The position numbers and the translations under genes are program-made. Positions 1 to 7,727 of a stretch of DNA of 64,000 bases are shown here, one piece after another. The notes beneath the pieces were generated by a model. It did not search any database and was not told where the DNA came from. It saw nothing but the letters and a program-made list of their open reading frames with translations. This DNA is from Saprospiraceae bacterium (GTDB lineage Bacteria > Bacteroidota > Bacteroidia > Chitinophagales > Saprospiraceae): the NCBI GenBank assembly GCA_016718505.1, contig JADKDE010000002.1, forward strand, positions 62,001 to 126,000. Reading direction: 5' to 3'. Numbering within the stretch: position 1 is the stretch's first letter; each line of letters opens with the position of its first letter.

Positions 1-1
1 A

Positions 2-1139
2 GGACCTACAGGCCCAGCAGGTCCACAAGGAATCCAAGGTGCAACTGGAAATACTGGCCCAGCAGGCCCTCAAGGCCCAATTGGCAATACAGGCCCAGCA
101 GGCCCACAGGGGTCAACAGGTAACACTGGTGCACCTAGTATACCCAATTGGTTTCACTGGTGCTTCGGGTCCACAAGGCCCACAAGGACCTGCGGGTTTG
201 ACAGGTCCAGCAGGTCCACAAGGAGCTCAAGGCATGACTGGGAATACGGGTCAAACAGGTCCACAAGGACCAATAGGCCTTACAGGAGCCACAGGAGTTG
301 CGGGTCCAACAGGTCCCACCGGTGCCACGGGCCCAACAGGACCTCAGGGTCCAGCTGGTACCTATACAGCTGGAACAGGTATCCAAATCACTTCTCCAGT
401 TATTTCAGCGGCAAATTCTTCTCCTATATGGAATGCCAACAGTTTGCAAAATTATCCTATTGGAGGTGCACCACCAAATATTGGATATGTACTTAAGTGG
501 TTTCCTTCTCTTTCTGAACGATGGGAGCCAGCTCCAGATTTGGACTCCAATCCTTGGGCATTGACGACTGGTGGCATCACTTATCAAAATGTTGCAGTAA
601 AATATGATAGGATCGACTTGGGAGTAGGTGATTGGATTCCATATATTAAAAAAAGTGGAGTGTCCTTAATACTAGGGGTTAACGCATTAGAAACAATGAT
701 TATGGGCCCTTTTGAAGAGACGTTTCTCAGCTCAGATTTTCTTCCGGGTGTGGACGATCTCTATCTTCTTGGCAATAACTCAAGGAGATGGCAATCTGTA
801 TGGTCCGCAAATGGGATGATCCAAACTTCTGATGCGAGATTAAAAAAGAATATATCCCCCCTTACTTCGTCGTTAGAGAAATTATTAGCTCTCAATCCAG
901 TAAGTTTCCAATGGAAGTCGGGTGAAGATACAAGGTCTAATCTGGGCTTTTTGGCGCAAGAATTGGAGACAGTCATTCCTGAGGCGGTATATAAGCCTAC
1001 TGACCAAAGTGAAACTTCTAAGGATATGTATGGGGTAAATTATTCAACAATAATACCTGTTTTGGTAAAGGCGATCCAAGAGCAACAACAACAAATCGAA
1101 GACTTGAAATCGAGGGTAAAGGCCCTTGAAAACAAATAA
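2..1139 (+). CDS. Collagen-like protein with S74 chaperone tail (5' partial, one frame break)
   Basis: The start lies before the window. Gly-X-Y triplets such as GPTGPAGPQG run from base 2 in one frame to about base 136 and from about base 150 in the next frame to about base 360. An interdomain region follows. The last ~105 residues begin SDARLKKNI and contain LGFLAQELE and a terminal heptad-like helix; this is the peptidase S74 / intramolecular chaperone domain of phage tail spikes and bacterial surface fibres, which trimerises the protein and usually cleaves itself off. A surface fibre or adhesin is inferred. The frame change between bases 131 and 150 could be one extra base near the CCC at 143-145; removing one C restores a readable interruption PSIPIGFTG. 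Function of the fibre is unknown. Confidence 0.85.
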   Translation, partial: DLQAQQVHKESKVQLEILAQQALKAQLAIQAQQAHRGQQVTLVHLVYPIGFTGASGPQGPQGPAGLTGPAGPQGAQGMTGNTGQTGPQGPIGLTGATGVAGPTGPTGATGPTGPQGPAGTYTAGTGIQITSPVISAANSSPIWNANSLQNYPIGGAPPNIGYVLKWFPSLSERWEPAPDLDSNPWALTTGGITYQNVAVKYDRIDLGVGDWIPYIKKSGVSLILGVNALETMIMGPFEETFLSSDFLPGVDDLYLLGNNSRRWQSVWSANGMIQTSDARLKKNISPLTSSLEKLLALNPVSFQWKSGEDTRSNLGFLAQELETVIPEAVYKPTDQSETSKDMYGVNYSTIIPVLVKAIQEQQQQIEDLKSRVKALENK

Positions 1140-1239
1140 GCATGTTTGATGCATAGCAACAATTTTGTTTCTTAGCAAAGAGGATTGAGGCCCTTCAGGC
1201 CGCTGAATAAAGTACAATTGAATGATTTATACTGTTTGA

Positions 1240-1378
1240 ATAATGGCATCTCCCTAGTCTCGTTTTTATGACGAGACTAGGGTCGGGTGCTGCGAGGGTT
1301 TCGTCACATCCAAAGGATGCGACCTCCTCATCCGTGAGATTCGGAGCCTCTACGCCCCCTGATGCACCAAGACTTTCC
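1240..1378 (+). repeat. GGGCGT-type intergenic element, divergent copy (R1)
   Basis: Contains a stem formed by CCTAGTCTCG and CGAGACTAGG followed by GGTCGGGTGCT, matching the opening stem plus GGGTCGGGC block of the better-preserved copies at 5.2 and 18.0 kb. The ends are eroded. No ORF of note lies in it. Confidence 0.55.
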
Positions 1379-1414
1379 GATAGTTGAATTCATTAGAAAC
1401 TTGTCGCCCAACGC

Positions 1415-1592
1415 TTTTGATGGCGTCCAAGATGCCTATTTGAAACGAAAGGTTTTATCGTACCAAACCACCCCGCGGGTCAGCGATGGAAGTGGTCATC
1501 ACGAATGAAATGAAGTGATGAGTCCGTAGGACGGAGCAAAGCGAACCCACGCACAGCGCGGCGATCCCGAAGGGAGCGAGACCCCAAAATTA
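1415..1592 (-). repeat. GGGCGT-type intergenic element, reverse copy (R2)
   Basis: Read on the minus strand it opens TTTTGGGGTCTCGCTCCC and then has GCGTGGGTTCGCTTTGC and a GTCC/GGAC stem, the same order of blocks as in the other copies. Together with R1 it fills the 518-base gap between the collagen-like gene and the DUF2853 gene. Boundaries are approximate. Confidence 0.5.
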
Positions 1593-1595
1593 TAA

Positions 1596-1637
1596 TAAAA
1601 AAGGGGCAACCTGACGGAAACCCCTTTGTTTTTTTGC
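1596..1637. terminator. Bidirectional rho-independent terminator
   Basis: Arms AAAGGGG (1600-1606) and CCCCTTT (1621-1627) with a 14-base loop, followed by a T run on the plus strand and by TTTTTATTAT on the minus strand. It lies between two convergent genes and can serve both. Confidence 0.75.
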
Positions 1638-1657
1638 GAGTTTAAATTCTGCTGCTA

Positions 1658-1993
1658 TTATGCGTAGAACTTGGATTGACCTAATTTTACAGCCAATAGA
1701 TAGTAAACCACTGCTCTTGGTTTTTGACGGATATCTTTCATCTGTGCCATCACGTCTTTGATAGCAGCATCCAAAGAAGCATCGTCTTTAAGGCCTAATT
1801 TCTTGATCAAATAATTCGCTTTTACTCGATCTAGCTCAGCTTGATCTGTAGCAGAAACCAATGAAGAATCTACATTGTAGATAGATGGTCCCAAGCCTTT
1901 AGCTACTTTTGTCAAAAGGGCATCATCGTGCTTCACGCCAAGATCGGACATGGTCTTGCGATATTTGTCCATAGCTTCATCAAATTTGCTCAT
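1658..1993 (-). CDS. DUF2853 family protein
   Basis: A 111-residue protein beginning MSKFDEAMDKY with a C-terminal KFYA. The whole length matches the small all-helical DUF2853 family, common in Bacteroidota and Proteobacteria; its biochemical role is unknown. No signal peptide or membrane segment. The ATG at 1993 is the natural start, and the gene stands alone, with the terminator immediately 3' and the arginine decarboxylase gene further upstream on the same strand. Confidence 0.85.
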   Translation of the reverse strand: MSKFDEAMDKYRKTMSDLGVKHDDALLTKVAKGLGPSIYNVDSSLVSATDQAELDRVKANYLIKKLGLKDDASLDAAIKDVMAQMKDIRQKPRAVVYYLLAVKLGQSKFYA

Positions 1994-2139
1994 TGTTTAG
2001 ATGTTTAGTTAATTAATAATGATATAAAGATAAGTGTTTTATACATTATAAATAAACGTATTTATAAAAAAACACTAAGATTGTGACGTAAAATGTCTAA
2101 AAAGACACTTAATTCGCCCTAGTAAAATGCGTGGAAGGC

Positions 2140-3531
2140 CTAGTAACCCAATAATTTTAGCATAGAATCTGCGTCTTGGTGATCCGCCATCTTCCAGTCG
2201 AATAGATTGCCATCTTCGTCTCGATCTACGATGATGTGCTGAGGAGAAGGGAGGAGGCAGTGCTTGATGCCGCCATATCCACTCAGCGAATCTTGATACG
2301 CCCCACAATGAAAAAATCCAAGTATCAGGTTTTGTCCCTTTTTGATGGATGGCAAAAATACCTGATTGATATGGGCTTCGGAATTGTAATAATCGGCGTT
2401 GTCGCAAGAAAGTCCCCCTATATTTACCCGCTGGGGCTCGTTCTCCCAATTGTTGACAGGAAGGAGGATGAATCGCTCGCTGATGCCCCAAGAGTCAGGT
2501 AGCGTTGTCATCAGTGAGTTGTCGATCATGTACCAAAGCTCGGCGTCATTCTGCTGCTTTTGGCCGATGACGGAGAAAAAAATCGCCCCACTTTCTCCTA
2601 CAGTATATTTTCCGAATTCGGTATAAATATCGGGTTCAGGTATCTTAGATTCTTCGCAAGACTCCTTGATGAGCCGAACGATTTCATTAATCATATATTT
2701 ATAATCGTAGTCGAAGGAGAGGGAGTTTCGGATTGGCAATCCGCCTCCGATATTGATGCCCGTAAGATCAGGGCAGATTTTTTTGAGTTGGCAGTATAGC
2801 TTGATACCTTTTTTCAATTCGTTCCAATAGTAGATATCGTCCTTTATCCCAGTATCCACGAAAAAGTGAAGTAGTTTGACCTTGAATTTTGGATGTTTGA
2901 GCAATTTATCCTTGTAAAATTGAAGGACTGCGGACTGCCTTATACCCAATCGCGAGGTATAAAATTCAAAATTTGGCTCTTCTTCCGTAGCTAGACGGAT
3001 GCCAATATTGGTCGGATGTTCGATGTATTTTTCATACAAATCGAATTCGTCTATATTGTCCAAAACGGGTATCACATTGGTAAAACCATCGGCGATCAGC
3101 CCTCCTATTTTTTGGACATAGGCTGGGGTTTTGAAACCATTGTTGATGATGATTTTATCCTTCTTTATATCCCACCGATAGAACAATTTGCGTATGAGGT
3201 CTATGTCGAATTCTGAGCTCGTCTCTAGTTCAGTATTGTTGTCCAAGACTTCGTCCAAAACGTGGCTAAAGTGGGAGGATTTGGTACAATAGCAGTAGTG
3301 GTACTTGCCTTGGTATTGGATCTTGTTCATGGCCACCTTGAAGTAATTGCGGGCCTTTTTTATTTGGTCTGCAATCTTGGGGATATAAGTCAACTTGAGC
3401 GGAGTGCCATATTTCTCTATCAAATTATTTAAATCGATTCCGTGGAATCTCAGTTTATTTCCTACCAGATCAAAGCCTTCTTGAGGAAAGTAGAATGTTT
3501 GATCTACGAGATCAAAATATGTGTTTTTCAT
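2140..3531 (-). CDS. speA: Arginine decarboxylase-like PLP enzyme (fold type III)
   Basis: A 463-residue cytosolic enzyme of the alanine-racemase-fold decarboxylase family, expected to convert arginine to agmatine for polyamine synthesis. Visible marks are the PLP lysine in YCYCTKSSHF (K84), the phosphate-binding GGGLPI loop, and the C-terminal GLSCDNADYY segment that supplies the catalytic cysteine to the partner subunit of a dimer. The length fits the Bacteroidota form rather than the long E. coli SpeA. The frame opens at TTG (3537), but the ATG at 3531 is the more likely start. A -7 box lies at 3596-3603. Substrate (arginine versus carboxynorspermidine or a related diamino acid) is inferred from family, not shown by the sequence. 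Confidence 0.82.
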   Translation of the reverse strand: MKNTYFDLVDQTFYFPQEGFDLVGNKLRFHGIDLNNLIEKYGTPLKLTYIPKIADQIKKARNYFKVAMNKIQYQGKYHYCYCTKSSHFSHVLDEVLDNNTELETSSEFDIDLIRKLFYRWDIKKDKIIINNGFKTPAYVQKIGGLIADGFTNVIPVLDNIDEFDLYEKYIEHPTNIGIRLATEEEPNFEFYTSRLGIRQSAVLQFYKDKLLKHPKFKVKLLHFFVDTGIKDDIYYWNELKKGIKLYCQLKKICPDLTGINIGGGLPIRNSLSFDYDYKYMINEIVRLIKESCEESKIPEPDIYTEFGKYTVGESGAIFFSVIGQKQQNDAELWYMIDNSLMTTLPDSWGISERFILLPVNNWENEPQRVNIGGLSCDNADYYNSEAHINQVFLPSIKKGQNLILGFFHCGAYQDSLSGYGGIKHCLLPSPQHIIVDRDEDGNLFDWKMADHQDADSMLKLLGY

Positions 3532-3595
3532 GCTCAAAATTTAAATGATTGAAACAGCAAATTGTACTTAATCCACGATTATTTAAAAAAGCGGT

Positions 3596-3603
3596 CAAAT
3601 ATA
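3596..3603 (-). promoter_or_regulatory. Bacteroidota -7 box (TATATTTG) for the decarboxylase gene
   Basis: The plus strand reads CAAATATA, i.e. TATATTTG on the minus strand, fitting TAnnTTTG, 65 bases upstream of the ATG at 3531. No clear -33 TTTG is seen. Confidence 0.5.
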
Positions 3604-3650
3604 CGATTCAATCGCTTAAATTTTACATAAAATTTTATATATAAAAACCT

Positions 3651-3658
3651 TATATTTG
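3651..3658 (+). promoter_or_regulatory. Bacteroidota -7 box (TATATTTG) for the DUF1761 gene
   Basis: TATATTTG ends 39 bases before the ATG at 3698. It is divergent from the minus-strand box at 3596-3603, so the two genes share a ~165-base control region. Confidence 0.55.
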
Positions 3659-3697
3659 ATTGTTTTTTATTCTTAACCATTTAAATTATTTGATCGT

Positions 3698-4198
3698 ATG
3701 AGTATTAATTTTCCAGTTTTACTAGGTGCTGCCATTATTCCACTATTGGTAGGCTTCATCTGGTATAATCCAAAAGTATTAGGAGAAAGGTGGATGAAAG
3801 AGGTAGGCTTAACCCATGAAGACGGTAAGGGTAGTAACATGGCAGTCGTATTCGGACTCGCCTATGTATTCAGCTTGATGGCTGCTATGGCACTCCAGTT
3901 TATGGTAATCCACCAATTTAGCGTATTTAGCATATTGGCAGACAATCCTGGCATGGCAGATGCGGGCAGTGATGTCCGCAAGATGTATGATGGTTTTATG
4001 GCCGATCACGGACGAAATTTTAGAACATTCAAACATGGTGCATTCCATGGCGTATTGGCAGGTTTGATGATGGCATTGCCGATCATTGGGACCAATGCAT
4101 TGTTTGAGAAAAAGTCTTGGACTTATGTTTGGATCAATGTAGGATTTTGGACTATTTGTTTTGCTCTGATGGGCGGCGTGATCTGTCAATTTGCTTAA
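3698..4198 (+). CDS. DUF1761 family membrane protein
   Basis: A 166-residue integral membrane protein with about four hydrophobic segments: residues 5-25, around 50-70, around 115-135 and 140-165. The opening FPVLLGAAIIPLLVGFIWYNP is the hallmark of DUF1761, a family of unknown function often annotated as integral inner-membrane protein. Transcribed divergently from the decarboxylase gene and closed by a strong terminator at 4223-4260, so probably monocistronic. Confidence 0.8.
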   Translation: MSINFPVLLGAAIIPLLVGFIWYNPKVLGERWMKEVGLTHEDGKGSNMAVVFGLAYVFSLMAAMALQFMVIHQFSVFSILADNPGMADAGSDVRKMYDGFMADHGRNFRTFKHGAFHGVLAGLMMALPIIGTNALFEKKSWTYVWINVGFWTICFALMGGVICQFA

Positions 4199-4222
4199 AA
4201 TTGATATATAGGCGAATACTAG

Positions 4223-4260
4223 GCTGCCTAAGATACAATTAGGCAGTCACTTTTTTTTTT
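4223..4260 (+). terminator. Rho-independent terminator after DUF1761
   Basis: Arms CTGCCTAA (4224-4231) and TTAGGCAG (4239-4246) around a 7-base loop, then a run of ten T at 4251-4260. It separates the DUF1761 gene from crcB, whose start codon is only 14 bases downstream of the T run. Confidence 0.85.
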
Positions 4261-4274
4261 AATTTGTTGATATA

Positions 4275-4652
4275 ATGACGAAGGATATTTTGATGGTCTT
4301 TTTAGGTGGCGGCGTAGGCTCACTTTTTAGGTATTCCGTAGGGGAGTATATCAAATCCACATTTCAATCTAATATTCCTTTACATACATTTCTAGTGAAT
4401 TTTTTAGGTTGCATAGTGATTGGATTTTCTATGGATTATCTCACCAAACATCCTTCCTTTTCAGTATTGACACCTCTTTTGATAGTTGGCTTTTGTGGTG
4501 GATTTACTACATTCTCGGCCTTCGGTTTCGAAACCTATGAAATGCTCCAAAGGCAACAATACGGCACTTTCTTTTATTATACTATAGGCAGCATTATATT
4601 TTGCTTGCTGGGATGCCTCATCGGCGTTTTTATTTCCGAACAATTGTCATAA
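4275..4652 (+). CDS. crcB: Fluoride exporter CrcB/Fluc
   Basis: A 125-residue, four-helix inner-membrane protein of the Fluc/CrcB family, which forms an antiparallel dimeric fluoride channel that lowers cytoplasmic fluoride. Family motifs are GGGVGSLFRY near the N-terminus, NFLGCIVIGF around residue 45, and GFCGGFTTFSAFGFE around residues 75-90, where the TTFS residues line the pore. Only one copy is present, consistent with a homodimer. No fluoride riboswitch was recognised in the 14 bases between the upstream terminator and the ATG. A GNAT gene follows 10 bases later. Confidence 0.92.
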   Translation: MTKDILMVFLGGGVGSLFRYSVGEYIKSTFQSNIPLHTFLVNFLGCIVIGFSMDYLTKHPSFSVLTPLLIVGFCGGFTTFSAFGFETYEMLQRQQYGTFFYYTIGSIIFCLLGCLIGVFISEQLS

Positions 4653-4662
4653 CATAACTATA

Positions 4663-5178
4663 TTGAAATTAATAGCAAAGAGCAAACGACTGAATATCAG
4701 AGAACTAAATGAGTTCGATGCCCAATTTATTCTAGAACTAACCAATTCAGCTGGCTGGATTCGATACATCGGAGCTAGAAATATTTCTACGATCGCTGAA
4801 GGCCTCGATTATATCAAGTCAGGACCCGAAAAGAGCTACCAAGAGAATGGATTTGGTCTGTGGGCGGTTGTCAAAAACAAGGGAAATGATACCATGGGTT
4901 TGTGTGGTATCATTAAGCTCAATCCCCTATCCCAACCAGATATCGGGTTTGCATTTTTACCCAAATACGAAGGGAAGGGCTATGCATACGAGGCGGCACG
5001 CCTCTGTATTGGGATCGCATTCGATAAATACAGACTGGATCAGTTGAAGGGGATTGTCATGCCAAATAATATGCGTTCCATACAACTACTCCAAAGACTC
5101 GGCATGACCTATCGAGATACAGACCACCAACAAAATCTCGACACTTATGTGTTGATCAATAATACAGTAGCTATATAA
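4663..5178 (+). CDS. RimJ/RimL-type GNAT acetyltransferase
   Basis: A 171-residue acetyltransferase: RLNIREL at the N-terminus, the strand-turn DIGFAFLPKYEGKGYAYEAA containing the acetyl-CoA pyrophosphate-binding loop, and NMRSIQLLQRLGM near the C-terminus, all typical of the RimJ/RimL branch. The substrate (ribosomal protein N-terminus, small amine, other) cannot be told. There is no ATG near the domain start, so TTG at 4663, ten bases after crcB, is used; this implies co-transcription with crcB. Start choice is moderately sure, family very sure. Confidence 0.82.
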   Translation: MKLIAKSKRLNIRELNEFDAQFILELTNSAGWIRYIGARNISTIAEGLDYIKSGPEKSYQENGFGLWAVVKNKGNDTMGLCGIIKLNPLSQPDIGFAFLPKYEGKGYAYEAARLCIGIAFDKYRLDQLKGIVMPNNMRSIQLLQRLGMTYRDTDHQQNLDTYVLINNTVAI

Positions 5179-5296
5179 TTGGGCGTCACCCTCTCCTCGC
5201 CCTTAGGACGAGATCGGGTCGGGCTCATACACGACTACACTTCGTTTCGGTCTCTTCGAGACCCGCCTTTGGCGGTCGTTCCGATCCCTGACGCTC
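5179..5296 (+). repeat. GGGCGT intergenic element (R3)
   Basis: Well-preserved copy: TTGGGCGTCACCC at the 5' end, a CTCGCCC...GGACGAG stem, then GGGTCGGGCT, then ACGACTACACTTCGTTTCGG, a GTCTCTTCGAGAC hairpin, and a GGGATC-like end closing at CCTGACGC. It occupies most of the 318-base gap between the GNAT gene and surE; the rest is AT-rich and carries the surE promoter. Confidence 0.75.
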
Positions 5297-5470
5297 GTGG
5301 ATTAAATGCTAATGAGTGGGGGAAGATATAGAGGTTGTGACAATAGGAAGTAAATTTCACCGGGATAGGGATAGCAGCCGATACGAAGTAAAGGCGAATA
5401 GCCCGGTAGAGTATGGCCTTGGCATACTCTAATCCCCACAAAAAATAAATATATTCTAATCTCAAAGAAT

Positions 5471-5478
5471 TAACTTTG
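5471..5478 (+). promoter_or_regulatory. Bacteroidota -7 box (TAACTTTG) for the surE operon
   Basis: TAACTTTG fits TAnnTTTG and ends 18 bases upstream of the surE ATG at 5497. No clear -33 TTTG at the right distance. Confidence 0.55.
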
Positions 5479-5496
5479 TAGCTTAAAGATGGAAAT

Positions 5497-6258
5497 ATGA
5501 AAATTTTGGTTACGAACGATGATGGATTATTTGCTCCGGGTATTCGTGCACTCACTGAAGTGGCTAAAGAATTCGGGGATGTGGTAGTCGTGGCGCCTGA
5601 TTCACCGAAGTCGGGACAAGGACACGCGATCACGATAGAGTCGCCAATACGCCTGAAAAAAGTCAATTATATGGATGGTGTGGAGGCATACGAATGCAGC
5701 GGAACCCCTGTTGATTGCGTTAAATTGGCCAAAAATGTTTTGTACAAAAACGATGAAATAAGTTTTTGCTTTTCTGGGATAAACCACGGGAGCAACGCTT
5801 CGATCAATATCATTTATTCGGGAACGATGTCGGCTGCGATGGAAGCATCTTTGGAGGGAATTCCGTCGATTGGATTCTCGCTTTTGGATTATGGACATGA
5901 CGCAGACTTCAAGCCTGCCCAGCATTATGCTAGGAAAATCATAGCTCATTGCATGAAAAATGGTTTTGGAAATACAATGCTATTGAACGTCAATATCCCT
6001 AAAATGGGTGTAGATGATATCAAAGGCATCAAGATATGCCGTCAATCTAAAGCTGGGTGGAAAGAGGAATTCCAAGAAGGTGTAGATCCGCGAGGCCAAA
6101 AATACTATTGGTTGACTGGAACTTTTGTCCATGATGATCCTGGTACGGATGACGATTGGACTGCCTTAGAAAGTGGATTTGTCACCGTAGTGCCGGTATC
6201 TTCGGATATGACCGATTATCAAGCAATCGGAAGTCTAGAAAGCCTCCAAAAAATTTGA
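5497..6258 (+). CDS. surE: 5'/3'-nucleotidase SurE
   Basis: A 253-residue metal-dependent phosphatase that removes the phosphate from nucleoside 5'- or 3'-monophosphates in the cytosol. The N-terminus MKILVTNDDG carries metal ligands N7-D8-D9; S39 in PKSGQGHAIT and the SGINHGSN loop around residue 95 complete the site. Length matches the family. First gene of a tightly packed run (1-base gap to the next gene) that includes lpxB. In Bacteroidota surE is often found next to lpxB, which suggests joint transcription more than a shared pathway. Confidence 0.95.
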   Translation: MKILVTNDDGLFAPGIRALTEVAKEFGDVVVVAPDSPKSGQGHAITIESPIRLKKVNYMDGVEAYECSGTPVDCVKLAKNVLYKNDEISFCFSGINHGSNASINIIYSGTMSAAMEASLEGIPSIGFSLLDYGHDADFKPAQHYARKIIAHCMKNGFGNTMLLNVNIPKMGVDDIKGIKICRQSKAGWKEEFQEGVDPRGQKYYWLTGTFVHDDPGTDDDWTALESGFVTVVPVSSDMTDYQAIGSLESLQKI

Positions 6259-6259
6259 T

Positions 6260-6589
6260 ATGAACGGCTGGTTGCTTAGAAATGCTACTTGGGTTGGTCT
6301 GGTCGTTGGACTGGTCGTTCCATTTGTTGCGTTCGGTTTATTGCTGACGATTTACGACCAAATGGAAGTTTGGGGTATGGTGGATGTCTCGGGTATAATT
6401 GCTAATTTTAGACAAAGGACTTGTGCTATATTGGCCATATGCACTAATATGATTAGCGCCAATATGTATAAAAATCGAAAAATGGACCTCGCTATGAAAG
6501 GCGTAATCTATGCCACATTTTTTTATGTAATCATATGGGTGATCATGTTTGGAATTAATATCATCCAAAAAGAGCAGGAGCTTATATAA
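6260..6589 (+). CDS. Small membrane protein between surE and lpxB
   Basis: A 109-residue protein with three predicted membrane segments (about residues 10-32, 50-66 and 80-102). I recognise no named domain. It starts one base after the surE stop and ends 12 bases before lpxB, so it is in the same transcript. A role in envelope lipid handling is a guess from position only. Confidence 0.7.
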   Translation: MNGWLLRNATWVGLVVGLVVPFVAFGLLLTIYDQMEVWGMVDVSGIIANFRQRTCAILAICTNMISANMYKNRKMDLAMKGVIYATFFYVIIWVIMFGINIIQKEQELI

Positions 6590-6601
6590 GCTCCCAAAGC
6601 G

Positions 6602-7726
6602 ATGAAATATTTTTTTGTATCAGGGGAAGTTTCGGGAGATTTGCATGCTGCAAAAGTTATTAAAGCATTGAAATCCAAGGACGACCATGCTGAAGTTCAG
6701 GCGTGGGGTGGGGATCAAATGGCTCTTGCTGGAGCAGAAATCAAGAAGCATATCAACGAATTGGCATTTATGGGTTTTGCGGAAGTTGTGAAAAACCTGC
6801 CCAAAATCTGGAAGAATTTTCGCTTGATAAAAGCTCAAATCAAGGCATTCAGTCCTGATGTATTGGTGCTGGTCGATTATCCGGGATTCAATATGCGGCT
6901 GCTGAAGTGGGCCAAAGAACAGCGTATTAAAATCGTTTATTATATCGCTCCTCAAGCTTGGGCTTGGAAACCCAAACGATCGGCTCTTTTGAAAAAATAT
7001 GTCGATAAACTTTGCGTTATATTGCCCTTTGAAGAAACCTATTTTAGGGATTCTCATGGGATAAATCAAGTAGAGTACGTGGGTCACCCTTTGATGGATG
7101 CCCTGGTGCAATTTCACCCGAATAAAGATTTTAACAAGCAATGGGGACTTTCGGATAGCGAGAAGTATATCGCGGTGATGCCTGGAAGTAGGGAGCAGGA
7201 GGTGTTGAAAAATTTGCCGCCGATGGCAGCGGCACTGACCGAACTTAACCAAAAAGTATTGATCGCACAGTCACCAACGATACCAACGGAGACCTACCAC
7301 AAAATATTAGATAATTATCCAAAGTTAGAAGTAAAGCTCATCCAAGGAGCCAATTACGACCTCTTGTCGAGGACTGAAAAGGCCATCGTCACTAGTGGAA
7401 CAGCTACGCTCGAGACGGCACTGTTGGGAGTTCCGCAAGTAGTTTGTTACAGGGCTTCCTCGATCTCGATAGCAATCGCCAAAAAACTCATCACGGTAAA
7501 GTATATAAGTCTGGTGAACTTAATCCTCGATGAGCCCTTGATCCAAGAATTAATCCAAGGACAGTTCCAAACTGCACAAATAACGGAGGCACTCAAGAAA
7601 ATAGATGCTGACAGGTCGAAAATCATACAAGGATACAATCGCCTCAAAAATAAGCTTGGAAGTCCTGGAGCTTCTGAAAGAGTAGCCGAGATAATCACGG
7701 ACTTGATCAAAAATAAATCAAAGTAA
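6602..7726 (+). CDS. lpxB: Lipid-A-disaccharide synthase
   Basis: A 374-residue family GT19 glycosyltransferase that joins UDP-2,3-diacylglucosamine and lipid X to form the lipid A disaccharide at the inner face of the inner membrane. Marks: MKYFFVSGEVSGDLHAA at the start, the WGGD..MALAGAE segment, VLVDYPGFN around residue 95, YYIAPQAWAWK around 118, GHPL around 160, MPGSREQEV around 195, and the TSGTATLE loop around 262 near the nucleotide site. Length is normal. It confirms a Gram-negative outer membrane with lipid A. Coupled to the upstream small gene and to the acyltransferase 1 base downstream. Confidence 0.95.
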   Translation: MKYFFVSGEVSGDLHAAKVIKALKSKDDHAEVQAWGGDQMALAGAEIKKHINELAFMGFAEVVKNLPKIWKNFRLIKAQIKAFSPDVLVLVDYPGFNMRLLKWAKEQRIKIVYYIAPQAWAWKPKRSALLKKYVDKLCVILPFEETYFRDSHGINQVEYVGHPLMDALVQFHPNKDFNKQWGLSDSEKYIAVMPGSREQEVLKNLPPMAAALTELNQKVLIAQSPTIPTETYHKILDNYPKLEVKLIQGANYDLLSRTEKAIVTSGTATLETALLGVPQVVCYRASSISIAIAKKLITVKYISLVNLILDEPLIQELIQGQFQTAQITEALKKIDADRSKIIQGYNRLKNKLGSPGASERVAEIITDLIKNKSK

Positions 7727-7727
7727 A

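Noticed and set aside
135..386. Cys/Trp-rich minus-strand ORF in the collagen region
   Set aside because: It is the complement of the Gly-Pro repeat codons (ACC/CCT to tryptophan/cysteine-rich patterns) and has no start context.
1495..1560. Hammerhead-ribozyme-like core (TGATGAGTCCGTAGGAC)
   Set aside because: The stem II part resembles a hammerhead, but the essential C before TGATGA is G, the GAAA box is GGAGCAAAG, and no matching stem I/III cleavage site is seen. The segment also reads as part of a reverse GGGCGT element.
3532..3537. TTG start for the decarboxylase
   Set aside because: An ATG two codons later gives the natural start; no evidence favours TTG.
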